From Cryptomeria japonica (taxonomy: Eukaryota; Streptophyta; Pinopsida; Cupressales; Cupressaceae): a stretch of DNA of 64,000 bases. A program made the position numbers and the translations under genes. The notes beneath the pieces are model-generated. The model was not told where the DNA came from, did no database searches, and worked only from the letters and a program-made list of their open reading frames with translations. The stretch covers positions 24,510,406 to 24,574,405 of the forward strand of contig NC_081409.1 of NCBI RefSeq assembly GCF_030272615.1, in the 5' to 3' direction. This document shows, in pieces, positions 1 to 11,865 of this stretch (within the stretch, counting starts at the first letter, position 1; each line of letters opens with the position of its first letter).

Positions 1-650
1 CACATGAATATGAATTACCTTAATGAAGGTATGCCAATCATGTGTTTTCATCCCTAGCCCAAATTCACTTTTCTTTGATATGAGATTGTTTATGTTCGTA
101 GAAAATCCCGTGGGAAATCGAATTTTTGGTATGACTTATTTTATAGCATTTCTTTGTTGGTCCATTAATAACCAAGGAAGGGCACTTGTATTAATCTGGT
201 CTCCATTGCTATTTGATTGAATGGAATTTTTCATTGCATAATTGGATTCCTGAATGTCACTACAAATTTTGATAATTTTTTCTTTGTCATGCCTTCCCTC
301 CAATATTTTCCATAATGTCTATGTTACATTCTTCCCAATATGCATAGTATCAAACAAATGCATAATTTGTAGCTACTCATAGTTGGAAAACCTACTAAAT
401 TGTCTCGGATAACTTTTTAGTCTCTTTGGAGGGTGGTCATTATGCCTTGACGACCTTCATGATCATCAATTACATCATCACTAAATAAAACACAATAGAA
501 AAATACAAATTCCAAACATAAACTATTAGATGGAATGACATTACCTTGATGATTAATTCTATTATATTCCAACTTCTATAGGCAAGGTGTCATTCTTCAT
601 GGCTTTGATGTAGTCTCTTCTTTCCCATTGAAAAGATGTTTTTCAATATT

Positions 651-869
651 TCAATACTTATGATTTCTGTGGAGGAAGTGCCTATACTCATCAAACACCT
701 GCTTTCCTAAACTTTTTGAATGACAGGATTTCATCTTTGGACCACAAATTGGACATGCAAATTTTCTCTTTGTTTGAAGACCTACAAGATAATGTATAAT
801 TGGATTAAATATGTTAATTTTTATAATTATAATTATAATGTGCAACCTGAACACTGTAACATACCACAA
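651..869 (-). pseudogene. CACTA transposase zinc-ribbon-like block fragment
   Basis: The segment holds LVGLQTKRKFACPICGPKM and then SKSLGKQVFDEYRHFLHRNHKY. Plant tnp2 proteins have GLSTKG-ACP-x-C-G followed by a K-x2-Y-x-GHRRFLP-x2-H motif in the same order. The region between this block and 1410 is unreadable as protein. Positions 1-650 hold weak traces of the next transposase part, with many stops. Confidence 0.7.
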
Positions 870-1409
870 AAATGTGTTAGCCCTGGGGTATCATGTATTG
901 TTCATACAAGCATTGCATGGAATTGAAATTATCTTTGTCCTATTGGTCTAGAGATGTCATACATAGTGAAACCATTCCATAACTCTAGCAACTCATCGAT
1001 AAGAGGCTCAATATATACATTCATATCTTTAACTTGGTACTTACCTAGTTTAATGAACAAAAACATAACATAATTATTATGACCATTTTAATTCAATATT
1101 TATAATTAAACATAGATGACTATTAAATGATAAAATACTTAGAACAATCATCACCAACATTATGTGCTCCCTCTTTATTGACATCCATGGAGGATTGTTA
1201 TTGTTGATAACAAAAACTAGCCACACCAAGTAAACAAATCTCATCTCTCAAAATGGATTGACACCGTCTGCTGCCAATGAAAGCTTGAGATTACAAGGTT
1301 CTTCTTTAAAGTTTGGCCACTTTTCCTCTATGTCCATAAATGTTGAACCATCTCTAGGCATTCAAATAATGTCATCTTGACTTCTATTTTGTGCATGGTA
1401 ATCCATAAA

Positions 1410-1697
1410 TTATGCCAAGCTAGTGCACCTGAACAATCGTTGCATATGTGGAATAATGGGAGTATAACGAAGGACCTTGCGAGGAACCTTTTTTGTTATT
1501 TGATATGTTCGAGATCTACTGATATGACATTCAGGGTGTTCTGTTGCAAATTCATGTTCTTTATGATATATAATATGATCATTGGGACAAGCATCTATTT
1601 CTTGATACTCTATTCTAATATCTTTCAGAATGGAAGATAATTCTCGGTATGAGTGAGGTGGAATATTTGATGGTGGTAACAAAAACTCACCTATCAA
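1410..1697 (-). pseudogene. CACTA transposase conserved central block fragment
   Basis: This is the clearest piece of the relic. It carries IRIEYQEIDACPNDHIIY, then C-x-ISRSRTYQ, then KVPRKVLRYTPIIPHMQRLF. In intact tnp2 proteins these form the run Y-x2-I-x-ACPND, the C-x2-C-SRW region and KVP-x-KVLRYFP-L-P-RLQRLF. The substitutions are conservative, but the surrounding sequence is broken. Confidence 0.75.
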
Positions 1698-1746
1698 TAT
1701 AAAGAATATTAATTTGTTAATATAAAAAATATTAATGGTACATGAT

Positions 1747-2175
1747 TCACCCTTTATTAACTATAATGACATATACAACATACCTTAACATACATGAGAT
1801 TGTTATGTTGGATAAACCATTCATAGCCTTGAAGTTCACCAACCACAATACAACGAAGAGAAGTGTTGTTTCGGAGCCTTCACAAAGGGGTTTGTATGCC
1901 TTCTCAAGTACAAGTAAATCATGGACAACATCAAACTCATCATGATCATCATGATTGGTTGCGCTAGTACTAAATGTGTCATGGATTAGTGTATTTGTAC
2001 TATCATCTTCAATTGTGTTTTCTGGTGCATGATCATCATCTTCCATGGGATCATTATCTTCAGCTTCGATATTCACACCTCCATGTTCCTCCACTTCAAA
2101 AAACATATTCTTTGGGTTATGTTGGTCCATATCATGTTCCCTGAGGAGCTCAACCTTTATAAAAATGATCAACAT
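1747..2175 (-). pseudogene. CACTA transposase acidic linker fragment
   Basis: This 142-codon fragment opens with an Asp/Glu-rich tract (residues about 25-85). It then carries LLVLEKAYKPLCEGSETT, which corresponds to the LL-x2-A-x2-PLYEG region of tnp2 proteins. The reading becomes hydrophobic and unconvincing after residue 110, which suggests a frameshift. It continues the same minus-strand relic and has no independent function. Confidence 0.6.
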
Positions 2176-2252
2176 AAATAAACCATGATCATGATCTTAT
2201 CATGAAGTGATTTCTTATGTATATAAATTTTTAAAACGATATAATGAACAAC

Positions 2253-2462
2253 TTACCAATGAATGATAATCATGTCCCCCTTCAATGTGACCATTCTCTC
2301 GACAATGTAAATCCTAGTTGTTTTGATTAGAAGTCTTCTAGTCTTTAAGCCCTTACAAATTTTGCAGGGACAATAACATTTTCCATCACCTTTTCTTTTC
2401 AAGTTAGAGCACAATCTATAAATTGTCTTATTATTTTGTTCTTCACTAATATTTTCTGACAT
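2253..2462 (-). pseudogene. CACTA transposase N-terminal (transposase-associated) domain fragment
   Basis: The 69-codon stretch contains CYCPCKICKGLKTRRLL. This matches the CPC-x-C-x(n)-R pattern that opens plant tnp2 proteins, where it is thought to form a DNA-binding zinc module. The usual following phrase (HCREN-GHIEG-GHDYH-like) can be read only in another frame near 2270-2310, so a frameshift has broken it. It is the most upstream piece of the minus-strand relic. Confidence 0.65.
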
Positions 2463-2762
2463 AGGCTTTCTTCACATGCAAAAAAATCGGGCTATTGAAA
2501 CTTGGGTGCATAACCTTCACAAATTACACAAAAGGATATTGCAAGTACGGAAGTCTTCTTAGAACTAGTTATATAGAAGTTGAAATTTTACTTAAACTTA
2601 GACTCTCTTCAATTATAGACTATTTTATTTAGATAGTTTTCTTGGCTAAAAAAGAAGCTTGATTTTGGCAAGTTGATGAAAAATATTTGAGTTTTAAAAA
2701 AAGAGAAACCTTATTATTGTGTCATCTAATAGAATAAACTTAGGAGTGATGAATTTATGAAG

Positions 2763-3755
2763 GGGTGAACTCACAAAGCTGGTTCCCACTTTTTGGTACA
2801 TCCTGATTTTTGCTGAAATCATACTTTTTTTGGAAAATATAATTATTTAAGCTTTAAGAGGTCCTATTTGAAGTAATTAATTGAAGAGAGTTAGATCAAA
2901 GGCTCTTAGATCAAAATTTCTTGGATAGAACCTTTCTACTTCTAAATCATACTTGCAATGGAGTCTCCTTTGCATCTATCAAATGCTGATAAAAAACCAA
3001 TTTTACATTAGCTTTTGAGGGGTCAAATGAATTCATTTAGAAGTTTTATTTTCTTAAGGATTTAGTCCTTATTATAAGCTTTCCAAATAGTATAATTTTT
3101 AATATATTTAAGTTTATTAATATATTTTTATTTTATTTTTTATGAATGTAGGTTTTTCACCGAACATGAACTTCTTTGTTCAATGCATTGGAAAAAATAG
3201 CAAACTAATTCAAAAAAATTCTGAAAAATATCTATGCCCTAAGTATTGATGTCTTCTTTCTAACAAAAAAAATAAAACTTAATTTTGATATATATCGAGC
3301 AAGTTATGTGTTCAAACGTACACCTCTATCTAAATTATAATTAGTTGGACTTCAAAACTTAATAAAATAAAAAATATTCAACATATCACTATCAAACCAA
3401 CTGCATGCCCTGGGTATTGATGTTACAAACCAAAACTTAAAAGAGATAAGTTTTTATCATTTATAAAAAAAAATTTATACATTTCGGGATGCACATCACT
3501 CTTAAAAAATGTTGTTTCCTGTAAAAAACTACTTTTGAGGGAGATGGAAAAATCAATAAAATTTTATTCAAAAAAATTTGAAAAAAATATATTTAGAATC
3601 TACAAAAAGGATGTTACAAATCACTAGTTTACATCATCTTCAAATTCTTAACGATTTAAGAGTTATAGGTGTCGGAAAGTGAAGGTTTTTTGCAAAATGT
3701 TCATCTAAGTGTCAAAGTTGGTCAAAAAGTGGGAACCAGTATTGTGAGTTCACCC
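2763..3755. mobile_element. Non-autonomous DNA transposon (MITE-like) with 33-bp terminal inverted repeats
   Basis: The left end (2763-2796) begins gggtgaactcacaa and continues into ctggttcccacttttt. The right end (3722-3755) is its reverse complement with about three mismatches. The 993-bp interior has no ORF and is AT-rich. The direct repeat gaag lies just outside both ends (2759-2762 and 3756-3759) and may be a 4-bp target duplication. It fits no superfamily that I can name with confidence. Confidence 0.7.
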
Positions 3756-3759
3756 GAAG

Positions 3760-6700
3760 AAGTCAATCAAGTCATTCATAATGTATCAAGGTTTTAATTT
3801 GGTAATTTTAAGGTTTTATCATTCATAATGTTGTATTGAGTCAATGGCATTTAGGCTCATTCCATATTTAGCTTGCTAGAGCATAAGATTTCTTATAATT
3901 TATACAAACAATCAATAGGAAACCAACTTCATATGAAATAAAATCTAATTGACTATTAAAATCCAAAATATGAGGAAACTTGAGCAGTTACATTAAGAGT
4001 TATAATCAATTATTTTGTTGCAACCCTATAAACAAGGGTTTTATGACAGTTTTGACAAAAACCATTAGAACTTTCTTTCTAATCCATGGATGGCCTTCAA
4101 ACCTCTCTTGAATTAAATATAACTCTTCATTATACAACCTTAAATAGGTTATTAGGGGGCAGATTCAATCCAAATCTTATTAGGAAAAAAATCTAAAGTA
4201 GCAAATAATCATGATTGTCAAAAACAACAGTTAAAAGTATTGAACAAAATATCAATTTTCTCATTGAATCTTCATCAAAAACATTTTCCAATAAATACTT
4301 TATAGAAATACGCTTCCTTCCTATTTATCCAACAAACAATTACATTGAATTTTTACTTTCAAACTGATATACAACCCTATAACTCTCACAACCCTGCATA
4401 ATTAAGTGACAATCATAGGCTTTATTTGATCTAGCCTTACAAGAATTTCCTCCAACTCTGTCACACACACTTGATCCGACTAAATGATTGAATTTATAGC
4501 CTCTCATGGTTCTATAATTGTTCCAACTACCCCTAAGACCAAAATGTACAATTTGACAACATTTTATGCATTGTTGCATTACAACTTTTTAGTGACACCT
4601 TGACAACTTTTGCCTTTTGACATGAATGACCACTAAACATTACTTAGATACTTTTAACACCTTAGAATGGACTCAAAAAAACATATTAAACCTTTATTAC
4701 CCCTCCATGGGTACATTTACCTTATTTTAACAATCGGGACCTGAATAGGACTATTTGACAACTTTTGACAAAATGGCTCAGTTAGCCTTACACATTGATT
4801 TCAAGCTTGACAAGCTTGTTTATTTCATATTACTCATGATGAGTATGTAGCTTGATAATATTAGTACCATTTAGTTCTCCATTTTCTTGAAGAAAAAAGA
4901 GATTATGAATGTCTTTAAGTATGGATGTTTAGAAGTGGACGAGAAATGGAAGAAGTCCATTAGAACTCCACAAGTCTACAAAGTAGAAGTTATTGAAGAT
5001 TGCAAGGTTGTAGAGAAGGATGGGAGGTCGCAAGATAGACAAGGATGGGAAGAAGTTTGGATGACCTCTGAAAGTCCACAAAAGGGAAAATGGAAGAGGA
5101 GCAAAGGCTTGCAAAAATTGGGAGCAAAGAAAGGCCAAAGGTTGGGATGAGAAAGGGAAGGATGAACCCCGAAAGTCTGGAACTATGCAAAATGGATGAA
5201 ATGGTAACAAAAGAAAGTAAAGTTATAGAATACAAGAAAATTTTGGAGTACATGAAAATGCAATGATGTAGAAGAGAATGGAATATTGGGACAAAGAGAC
5301 AAAAGTCCAGTTGTTCGTTAAAAACCCACAAAAGGAGGAAATAAAAGAAGATGAAGAGAAGAAAAACCCAATATACTTTGCAGAGCTTCCACATGGGACT
5401 GACAATTGGAACTGGATATTAGACAATTAGAATAAGTCTAGTAGTCAACAAAAGTCTGCAACTCCACAAAACTGAGAAAAATGACCAAAACCTTCTTCGA
5501 TAGAGAAACTTTTTGGGCTTTTCAACTTTCAACATATGATAATAGTAGGCGGAATGAAGAGGAACGACACTAAGAAAAAATTGACTGAGGGAGATCCATT
5601 TAAAGATTTCTCAAATCTGTTATATATGATGGGCAAAATAAGGCTATATGCACAAGGGGGCATTCAATCAAAATTTCCAACTATTAGATTGAATCCCAAC
5701 ACACTCTACAACTGGTGCCAAATTGAACTATGGAAGATTCAAATGCTTATCACCTTATTTGATTTTAAAAGATTTTTCTGTGGATTTGACAAAACTTGGA
5801 AGTTGAAGTCTATTTTATAACACAACTTAGATAAATATGTGGACATCACTACTTCTTATGTCTCGATTCTGGTATAGTAAATAGGGTTTACTTATTTTTA
5901 AATTTTTATACAATACTTTTAGCCTTTATCTAACATAATCAATAATTGGAAGACTTTTCAATAACTAGGAACCACAGCATTAGGAAAGTAAAGAAAAACA
6001 AAAAAATGAGAACATACCAGTAGGATAACAAGCTCAAATTTATGAGACACACACTCTGAAATAAACTTGTCTACAACTAACTTTACATGATTCAAACACA
6101 CAACCTACAAGTCCACGGGAATTTACAGGCATTGCCAAAATCTACAGGAATTTTGCCATCTCCAATAGTTCAATACCCTTCAAACTAGCTACTCATTCTT
6201 TCAATATCACCTACTAGACAACCCAATTTTAAACCAGACTAAGAAAAGATAACAAGATGGTTGATATAAATTTTTTATTGTTAATTCGGAAGTCGAGAGT
6301 TAAAGGGAGAAGGATACGTGGAACCCGATTTGTAGAGAGGCAAAAAAACAAAGGAATTGGTAGAGGCAAAGGAATTGTTAATTCAATTTGTCGCCCATCA
6401 ATGCCAAGAAGAGCCAGTATCAAAATTGTAGAGCTGGAAGCAAAATTTGGAGACCAGGGAAACTATTCTTCCATAGGTTGTGTGCATGATTATTCACTAG
6501 CTTCATTCAAGCTCAAGTTATGAAAGTGGAAAATAAGGATTTCCAAATTCAACTGTGGTGAAGTCGGGGTGAACTGAGACAAAGATTGCCTTTCAAGTGA
6601 ACCTAGGTGATTGGAGTTACTTTGCAGCCAGTGTGAGCATCTGGAATTCAATCTATCGCATGTGGTTTTCAAAAGAACTTGTGCATTTCTTTTTTTTTAA

Positions 6701-6837
6701 TTATGCCTATGGTCGTTGGAATTCTAACTAACACGGGCTTCGTTGGAAAATGTTGTCAGCATTTTGACGTTATCGGACATTTAAAAAAAATAAAATCAAA
6801 TTTGATCACAAAATGCCTTGTCTGTCAGAAACCTCCG
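3760..6837. other. AT-rich stretch with no recognisable gene
   Basis: Only short unrelated ORFs occur, for example 4887-5150 (Lys-rich, 87 codons), 5536-5820 (94 codons) and 6257-6523 (88 codons, Arg/Lys-rich). None shows a known motif, splice structure or matching neighbour. I see no terminal repeats or retroelement motifs here. Confidence 0.5.
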
Positions 6838-7455
6838 TCAAAGTTTGAGGCCAAATGTATTAGTGGGTCCTAAAATGGATGGAAGAGATGAAGGGGAAGG
6901 TGTGTATTTGGATTTTGATTTAGTAGGGATACCAAAATCTTGAAGAATATCACTGAGGCCATGACCCTTAATATTGTGTTTAACATGGAGGGGTTCTTGC
7001 TTGTGAAGGTCTACCCCTTTGCGTTTATAAATATTTTGACTTGTAGGATCATGAGAGGGATTTGTAGGCATGACAGATCCTTGAGGTGAACATGGAGGAT
7101 CATGACAAGGAGATGAGGGTATACTTGGATCTTGGCATGGAAGAAGACAGTTGGATAGAGTAGGAAGGGTGTTTGACTCTTCATTTTAAATAGGATCGTT
7201 TGAAAAGGTGGAAGAGGCATCATGATCTTTCTTATGAAGTGGATTAGGAATGAGATTTGGAAAGATGTCTTTCTCTTAATATGGAAGGAGATCATCTCGG
7301 AAGAAATGGAAAGGTATAAGGGGATCATCATGGGATTCTATGGAGATAGGATCTTTTTCAACCATTGGATGGGATGGCCCTTGAGATAGCCCTTGAGGGT
7401 CAACATGAAAAGTTTCATCATTAGGTTCATTATTTGAGGGATGTGATATGGACTA
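6838..7455 (-). pseudogene. Pro/Ser-rich gag-protease linker remnant of the gypsy relic
   Basis: Below the zinc-binding-like fragment the minus strand can be read as a Pro/Ser/His-rich linker with a few stops. It ends in a 77-codon segment (6838-7071) with EPLHVKHNIKGHGLSDILQD. The shape PLHV-x(n)-IL-x-D resembles the approach to the aspartic protease site in the plus-strand element (PLHIE then VLIDGG), but the active-site GG is absent. The protease assignment is weak. Confidence 0.35.
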
Positions 7456-7770
7456 CTATTGAGAAGCCTTAGGAGATGGAGGCATCACGGAAGAGATGGA
7501 GGCTATGTCTAGGCTATTAATATACACAGGTTCATCATTTTGATCATGCTTGGTAATGACATCTAGTTTCTCCTTAGGTGAATCATTATGATCTTCAATT
7601 TCAATAACACCATCATCAAGGAAGTCTTGAATTTTATCTTTTAATTCCATACACACTGAAGTCTTATGTTTATTATGCTTATGATATGCACAATAATTAC
7701 TCAATAATTCACATCCCCATGTGGTCTTGTTAGGCAATATGATAAGATTGTGCTTAAGAATCTCTTTCAA
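7456..7770 (-). pseudogene. gag C-terminal zinc-binding-like fragment of the gypsy relic
   Basis: The fragment includes YCAYHKHNKHKTSVCMELKD followed by an acidic stretch. The pattern Y-C-x-H-x3-x-H-x-T-x2-C-x2-L-K-x-I-Q-D is the same as in the plus-strand element at about 59850-59940 (YCDFHRNKGHRTNECMRLKH). The shared motif identifies it as Tat-type gag. It is followed by a stop and a Pro/Ser-rich stretch. Confidence 0.65.
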
Positions 7771-7925
7771 AGTTGACTCAATAGATTACCCCAAAAGTGT
7801 AAACTATCTATCTAGGAGATAGATGTCTTTTTGTCTTGGTGAAGATGTCTTGTGACCTTGTATGAGATTTAGCTTTTGATTTTCAATTACTTCCTGTTCC
7901 ACCTTATATAATTGTTTTAGCATTT

Positions 7926-8109
7926 ATTGAAGTCTGGTGTTCTTGATATCATGAAATTTTATCTCAAGAGGTGTCATCGAATCTTTTTGTTGGTCTTGAA
8001 TGTCATATATTTCTCTCTTGAGATCTTGAATTTGTTCGGCTAAGGTAGCCACGAGCTTCTTACTTTCATTAGAATTTTTAGGAGAGCTCTTGATTTGAAC
8101 AGGAATTTA
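7926..8109 (-). pseudogene. gag-like coiled-coil fragment of the gypsy relic
   Basis: The minus strand reads without a stop through a heptad-rich stretch containing LVATLAEQIQDLKREIYD and then TPLEIKFHDIKNTRLQ before a stop near 7926. Such coiled coils precede the core of Tat-type gag proteins. No initiator methionine is present, and the frame breaks before the zinc-knuckle-like block at 7456-7770. Confidence 0.45.
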
Positions 8110-10172
8110 CAATCGATGAGATCGAGAGCTAGATGTGATACAGATGTCAAGATCAAATCAAAGCTAGTTACGTGTTTTAATGTAGTGATTGAGAGGGGTG
8201 ACTAAGACCTAGTCCAGTTTTACTAACTATCTATCATGTGTAAGATGTGATCTAAGCAACCTACGTTGATTAAGTTTGATAAGTAATTGATAAGTGATTT
8301 GATAAGTTTTACAATCAATTGATTTGAACTAGTTGGGAGATAATCAACAAAGTCATGCAACACAATGACAGAGGTACACTATCAAGGTTGTTTATGCTCA
8401 AGATTAAGATGACCAAATTTATGCTCACTGTGGACTGATTAGACAAGTATGAGAGTTATGGAAAAGTACACCAACAGAAAAGTTATCGATTGACAAAATC
8501 AAAGATTCGTATGACAGAGTATACTGACTTCGACGACAATTTAACAAGCTCCAGACGACAAAGATAGTTTCTTGTACAAGTTGCTACCTATACTCAAATG
8601 ACAGTTTAATGTTAACTAGAAGACAACTTATCACAGACCAAATTGACTTCTACGACAGAGTTTATGACCTCGAACGAAAATCCTCAAAGACCAAAATGAT
8701 AGTTTAAATAAGCCAGGATGACAAACTAGAAGACTCGAATGACAATGTAGACAACTCGTACGATGAATTAGGAAGTTTGTACGACAAATTAGGAAGCTCG
8801 TATGACTATTGTGCTTAGAGAAAAAAAATTGGCAAGGAGAATGAGTTTTTCTACCACTGAATTTTGATTTTTTTTGGTATTTTTGATTTTTTCTATTGTT
8901 TTAGATTTTTAGTTTTAACCTCGGACAAAAAACACAGCAAACACGTGAGATCCAAAGTGACATAAAACACAACACACTAATTCTAAGGAAATTGGTTGAG
9001 AAAGAAAACCTTTGCTTGCAGACTCAGGTACATACCCAATAGCTAATCAGAATATGGTCGTTTAGTCTCATGCAATGGATTCTCAATGTCGTATTAGCCA
9101 ACTCCAAATGCTAATGGGGGCACAAAATTACAAGTATCTTGAGAGAGTTACTACCTATCTTGCACAAAGATTATCCCCCTTTCGGAGGTGCATCGGGTAT
9201 CTGCAATTTTAAAGTCAGTAGTAAGGATTTTCGTTCGAAATTACCCCTTGAAGTCCTGCAAGCGCGATTGAGGCCTATAGGCCGACAAGGTACCGAAACA
9301 AATTTTAGTCATGCAAGCATGATTGAGACCATGAGGCCCTGCGAAATGTCCAAGATGAGAGATCTCAAAAGAGAAAATTCAAATAATCCCGTCCACCAAG
9401 AGTTTAATCCCAAAAGGCCTATTTATTATAGTGAGTTGGAATGCTTGGGTTTAGCTGTACTCACTTGGGTTGTTCTCACAGAGTGATTACTTTTTCCCAC
9501 TGTGATAGGCCCGCTAAAAGCTACACAAATCTCAAACTTAGACAAAGCTTTGAGGGTTTGGAATTCTGATTGTTTGTGCAAACAAGAGCATACTTTCCTA
9601 CCTCTTAGATTTTTCTTCAAACACAAAAGACAAATTTGTTCATTAACCAAATAGCAATTTAAGTGCCTAAAAATGAATTTAAAGAATACACATTATTTAG
9701 TCGATTCTCCTTAGGCAACCTTCACAACCAATGCATCAATAGTCATTTTATTTTTTATTATTTGACATATGTGAGTTTGATTTGATAAATTCTTTGACAG
9801 ACATTCTGTAGAAAATGAGTTATGCTATGAAAATCTTAGGAAGACAGAAGATAATTTAGAGTTAGCATCAGTGAAATTCAAAGCTAAGTTGAGAAAACCC
9901 TAAAAAGATATTGTTTATAGAATGAAAAACTCAGAAATTCATATGACAATTCCCATAGGGTAGAACGAGTATTCTCACCAAACTGAACGAGTAAAACCCA
10001 AAAGCAGATGACAAAGCAGGAACTCGTACGATGATTCCGACAGATCTGAATGAGTATTCTCATAACTCTTCCTGTAATGCATGAAAACTCGTACGAACTT
10101 TTGTTGAGGTTGTACAGATGAAAAACCTAAAAATAAAATAAAGATCTTGCAAGGCCAAAAATGAAATTCTCG
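8110..10172 (-). other. Leader of the minus-strand gypsy relic with repeated ctcgtacga motifs
   Basis: There is no convincing coding sequence between the PBS and gag. Around 8500-8810 and 9960-10100 the plus strand repeats variants of ctcgtacga (also tcgtatgac and cgaacga) every 20-30 bases, at least a dozen times. At 9423-9449 a block matches the leader of the plus-strand element near 56385-56415. The ORF at 9139-9486 is an incidental reading. Confidence 0.5.
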
Positions 10173-10191
10173 GGCCCCACAGTGGGCGCCA
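10173..10191 (-). other. Primer-binding site of the minus-strand gypsy relic
   Basis: The minus strand reads TGGCGCCCACTGTGGGGCC. This form is typical of plant Tat-group gypsy elements. It lies four bases from the LTR end. A related but mutated site occurs in the large plus-strand gypsy element at 55355. Confidence 0.7.
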
Positions 10192-10195
10192 AAAA

Positions 10196-11206
10196 TGTGT
10201 GTGTGAAAAGTGGATTTGTATATGTATCTGTATCTGAATACACAACACTTTAATTAAGTCATTAGATGCATGGTTAGTAAATCAATAGTCAACAATGAAC
10301 AATAAACCATTACAAAGCGACCTATTACCTTCCATGTACATGTAAGTTTAGTTTTTCTCTCAGATTTCATATGCAACACTAGTGACTAGACAATACCTAA
10401 ACGAAAGATTTAATCTATATGAGTATGAAATTGAGCTAAATGGATGCAATATTAAGCTAGATATGCATGATTAATCTAACATGATTTAAGAAATATTAAG
10501 CTAGATGATCTAAAAAATATGCAATAACTAATATGTAATATCTCAATGCACAAATTTCAATAAGCCTAGAGCAAAAACAACATAATAACAATAATCTCTA
10601 GGTTATTTTTTGATGAGAGATAAGGGCCTGAATTTATAGAAAATCCAAAGAGAGACCAATGGTCAATATCGGTCAACAATGAGCGGCAGAGATTCTCCAA
10701 GAGGAAGCACAATCTAGGTGAATTGATGTGATTGGCTGCTTTTCTCAGCTTTAAAGAAAATTGAACTAAACTTAAGATAAAATCAGAAAAACTGATTTAT
10801 TTCATATTTTGTATTTTGATATTCAATTTTGATTTAATTCATTTAATTTCTTTTTTGAGATTTTTCAGTTTAATTCCATTTTGATTTCTTTTCTCAATTT
10901 TAAATTATTTTTCAAATTAATTCCTTTTTTTTCAAATTAATGGCAAATTGATTTATTAATTAAATATGCTAGGATATTTAATTGAATAAATAGGATAATT
11001 GATTAAAATGTTTTAGTTGGAATGATTAATTAATTAAAATGATTATTTGATTAATATTGAGTGTTTTATTTGCCATGTAACATTGATGACTAAGAATTAA
11101 TTAATTAGGTGCTCATAATTTATTTAATTTGCCTTTGGTTAGGACCTTGCTGACGTGGTCGAGATTAGGGGCCTATGGTTTAGATGACCATTTTTAGGAT
11201 ATTACA
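10196..11206 (-). repeat. 5' LTR of the minus-strand gypsy relic
   Basis: On the minus strand the block starts TGTAATATCC at 11206 and ends CACACACA at 10196, with the TG...CA ends expected of an LTR. It is followed after four T residues by a TGGCGCC primer-binding site. The right edge coincides exactly with the point where a copia reverse transcriptase reading stops. The 1011-bp body is very AT-rich. No partner LTR is seen. Confidence 0.65.
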
Positions 11207-11697
11207 TATACCTTGTCTTCATGTCCTTTTATTTCATATCCTTGTGGTTGTTGAACATATACTTCTTCTTCTAAATATCCATTCAAGAAAGTTGATTTAA
11301 CGTCCATTTGGTAAACTTTCCAATTTTTTTGAGCTACAATAGCTAGTACCATTCTAACAGTATCAAATCTAGCTACAGGTGTGAATGTTTTATTATAATC
11401 AACTCCATATTCTTATGCAAATCCCTTAGCTACTAACCTTGCCTTATATTTATCAACTTCACCATTTGCATTATACTTAGTTTTATAAACCCATTTCACA
11501 CCTATGCATTCTTTGTTCTTAGGAAAATCAACTGATTCCCATGTATCATTTTTCATAATAGATTCCATTTCATCATTCATTGCATTAATTAAATATTCTT
11601 TTTTAATTGCATCTTCAAAATATATAGGATCTTGAGAAAATAAAGCGAAGTTTGATTGCATATCTATCCTAGCTCCTTGATCATAAATTTCTTGCAA
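11207..11697 (-). pseudogene. copia reverse transcriptase, N-terminal half
   Basis: The fragment holds AMNDEMESIMKNDTWESVDF and GVKWVYKTKYNANGEVDKYK, the entry of copia reverse transcriptase. A stop follows GFA, after which the same frame continues through the VYQMDVKSTFLNG and PQGYE region down to 11207. There the gypsy LTR interrupts it. The YVDD box and RNase H are missing from the window. Confidence 0.85.
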
Positions 11698-11865
11698 ACT
11701 TCTAATCTTCTTGCTTTTTAGTCTTGGTCTGAATGATGCAAGTGTACGATTTGATTCATTACTTACATGTGCACTTGATGATTCTCCTTGCTCAACTTGC
11801 CTTCATAATTTTTCTCCTTGTGGTCTTCTTGATGGACTTCTTCCTTGTTCATTTGATTGTTCTCC

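Larger units (their letters stand above)
1..2470 (-). mobile_element. Decayed CACTA (En/Spm) DNA transposon, transposase-coding part
   Basis: Minus-strand fragments occur in the order expected for a plant tnp2-type CACTA transposase: a Cys-rich N-terminal domain (2253-2462), an acidic linker (1747-2175), the conserved block with KVPRKVLRY-type residues (1410-1697), and a zinc-ribbon-like block (651-869). Stops, frameshifts and AT-rich spacers separate them, so the copy is dead. No CACTA terminal repeat is visible in the window. The element runs off the left edge, and its 5' end lies somewhere beyond 2470. Assignment rests on remembered family motifs. Confidence 0.75.
6838..11206 (-). mobile_element. 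Ty3/gypsy Tat-like LTR retrotransposon relic, 5' part
   Basis: Read on the minus strand: LTR (10196-11206), primer-binding site (10173-10191), long repetitive leader (about 8110-10172), then gag remains with a coiled coil and a zinc-knuckle-like motif (6838-8100). No pol domain or second LTR is found to the left, so the 3' half is lost. The LTR end at 11206 abuts the reverse-transcriptase sequence of a copia relic without a gap, so this element inserted into that one. Confidence 0.65.

Noticed and set aside
9139-9486. 115-codon plus-strand ORF
   Set aside because: It lies in the leader of a minus-strand gypsy relic and overlaps the conserved leader block. It shows no protein motif.
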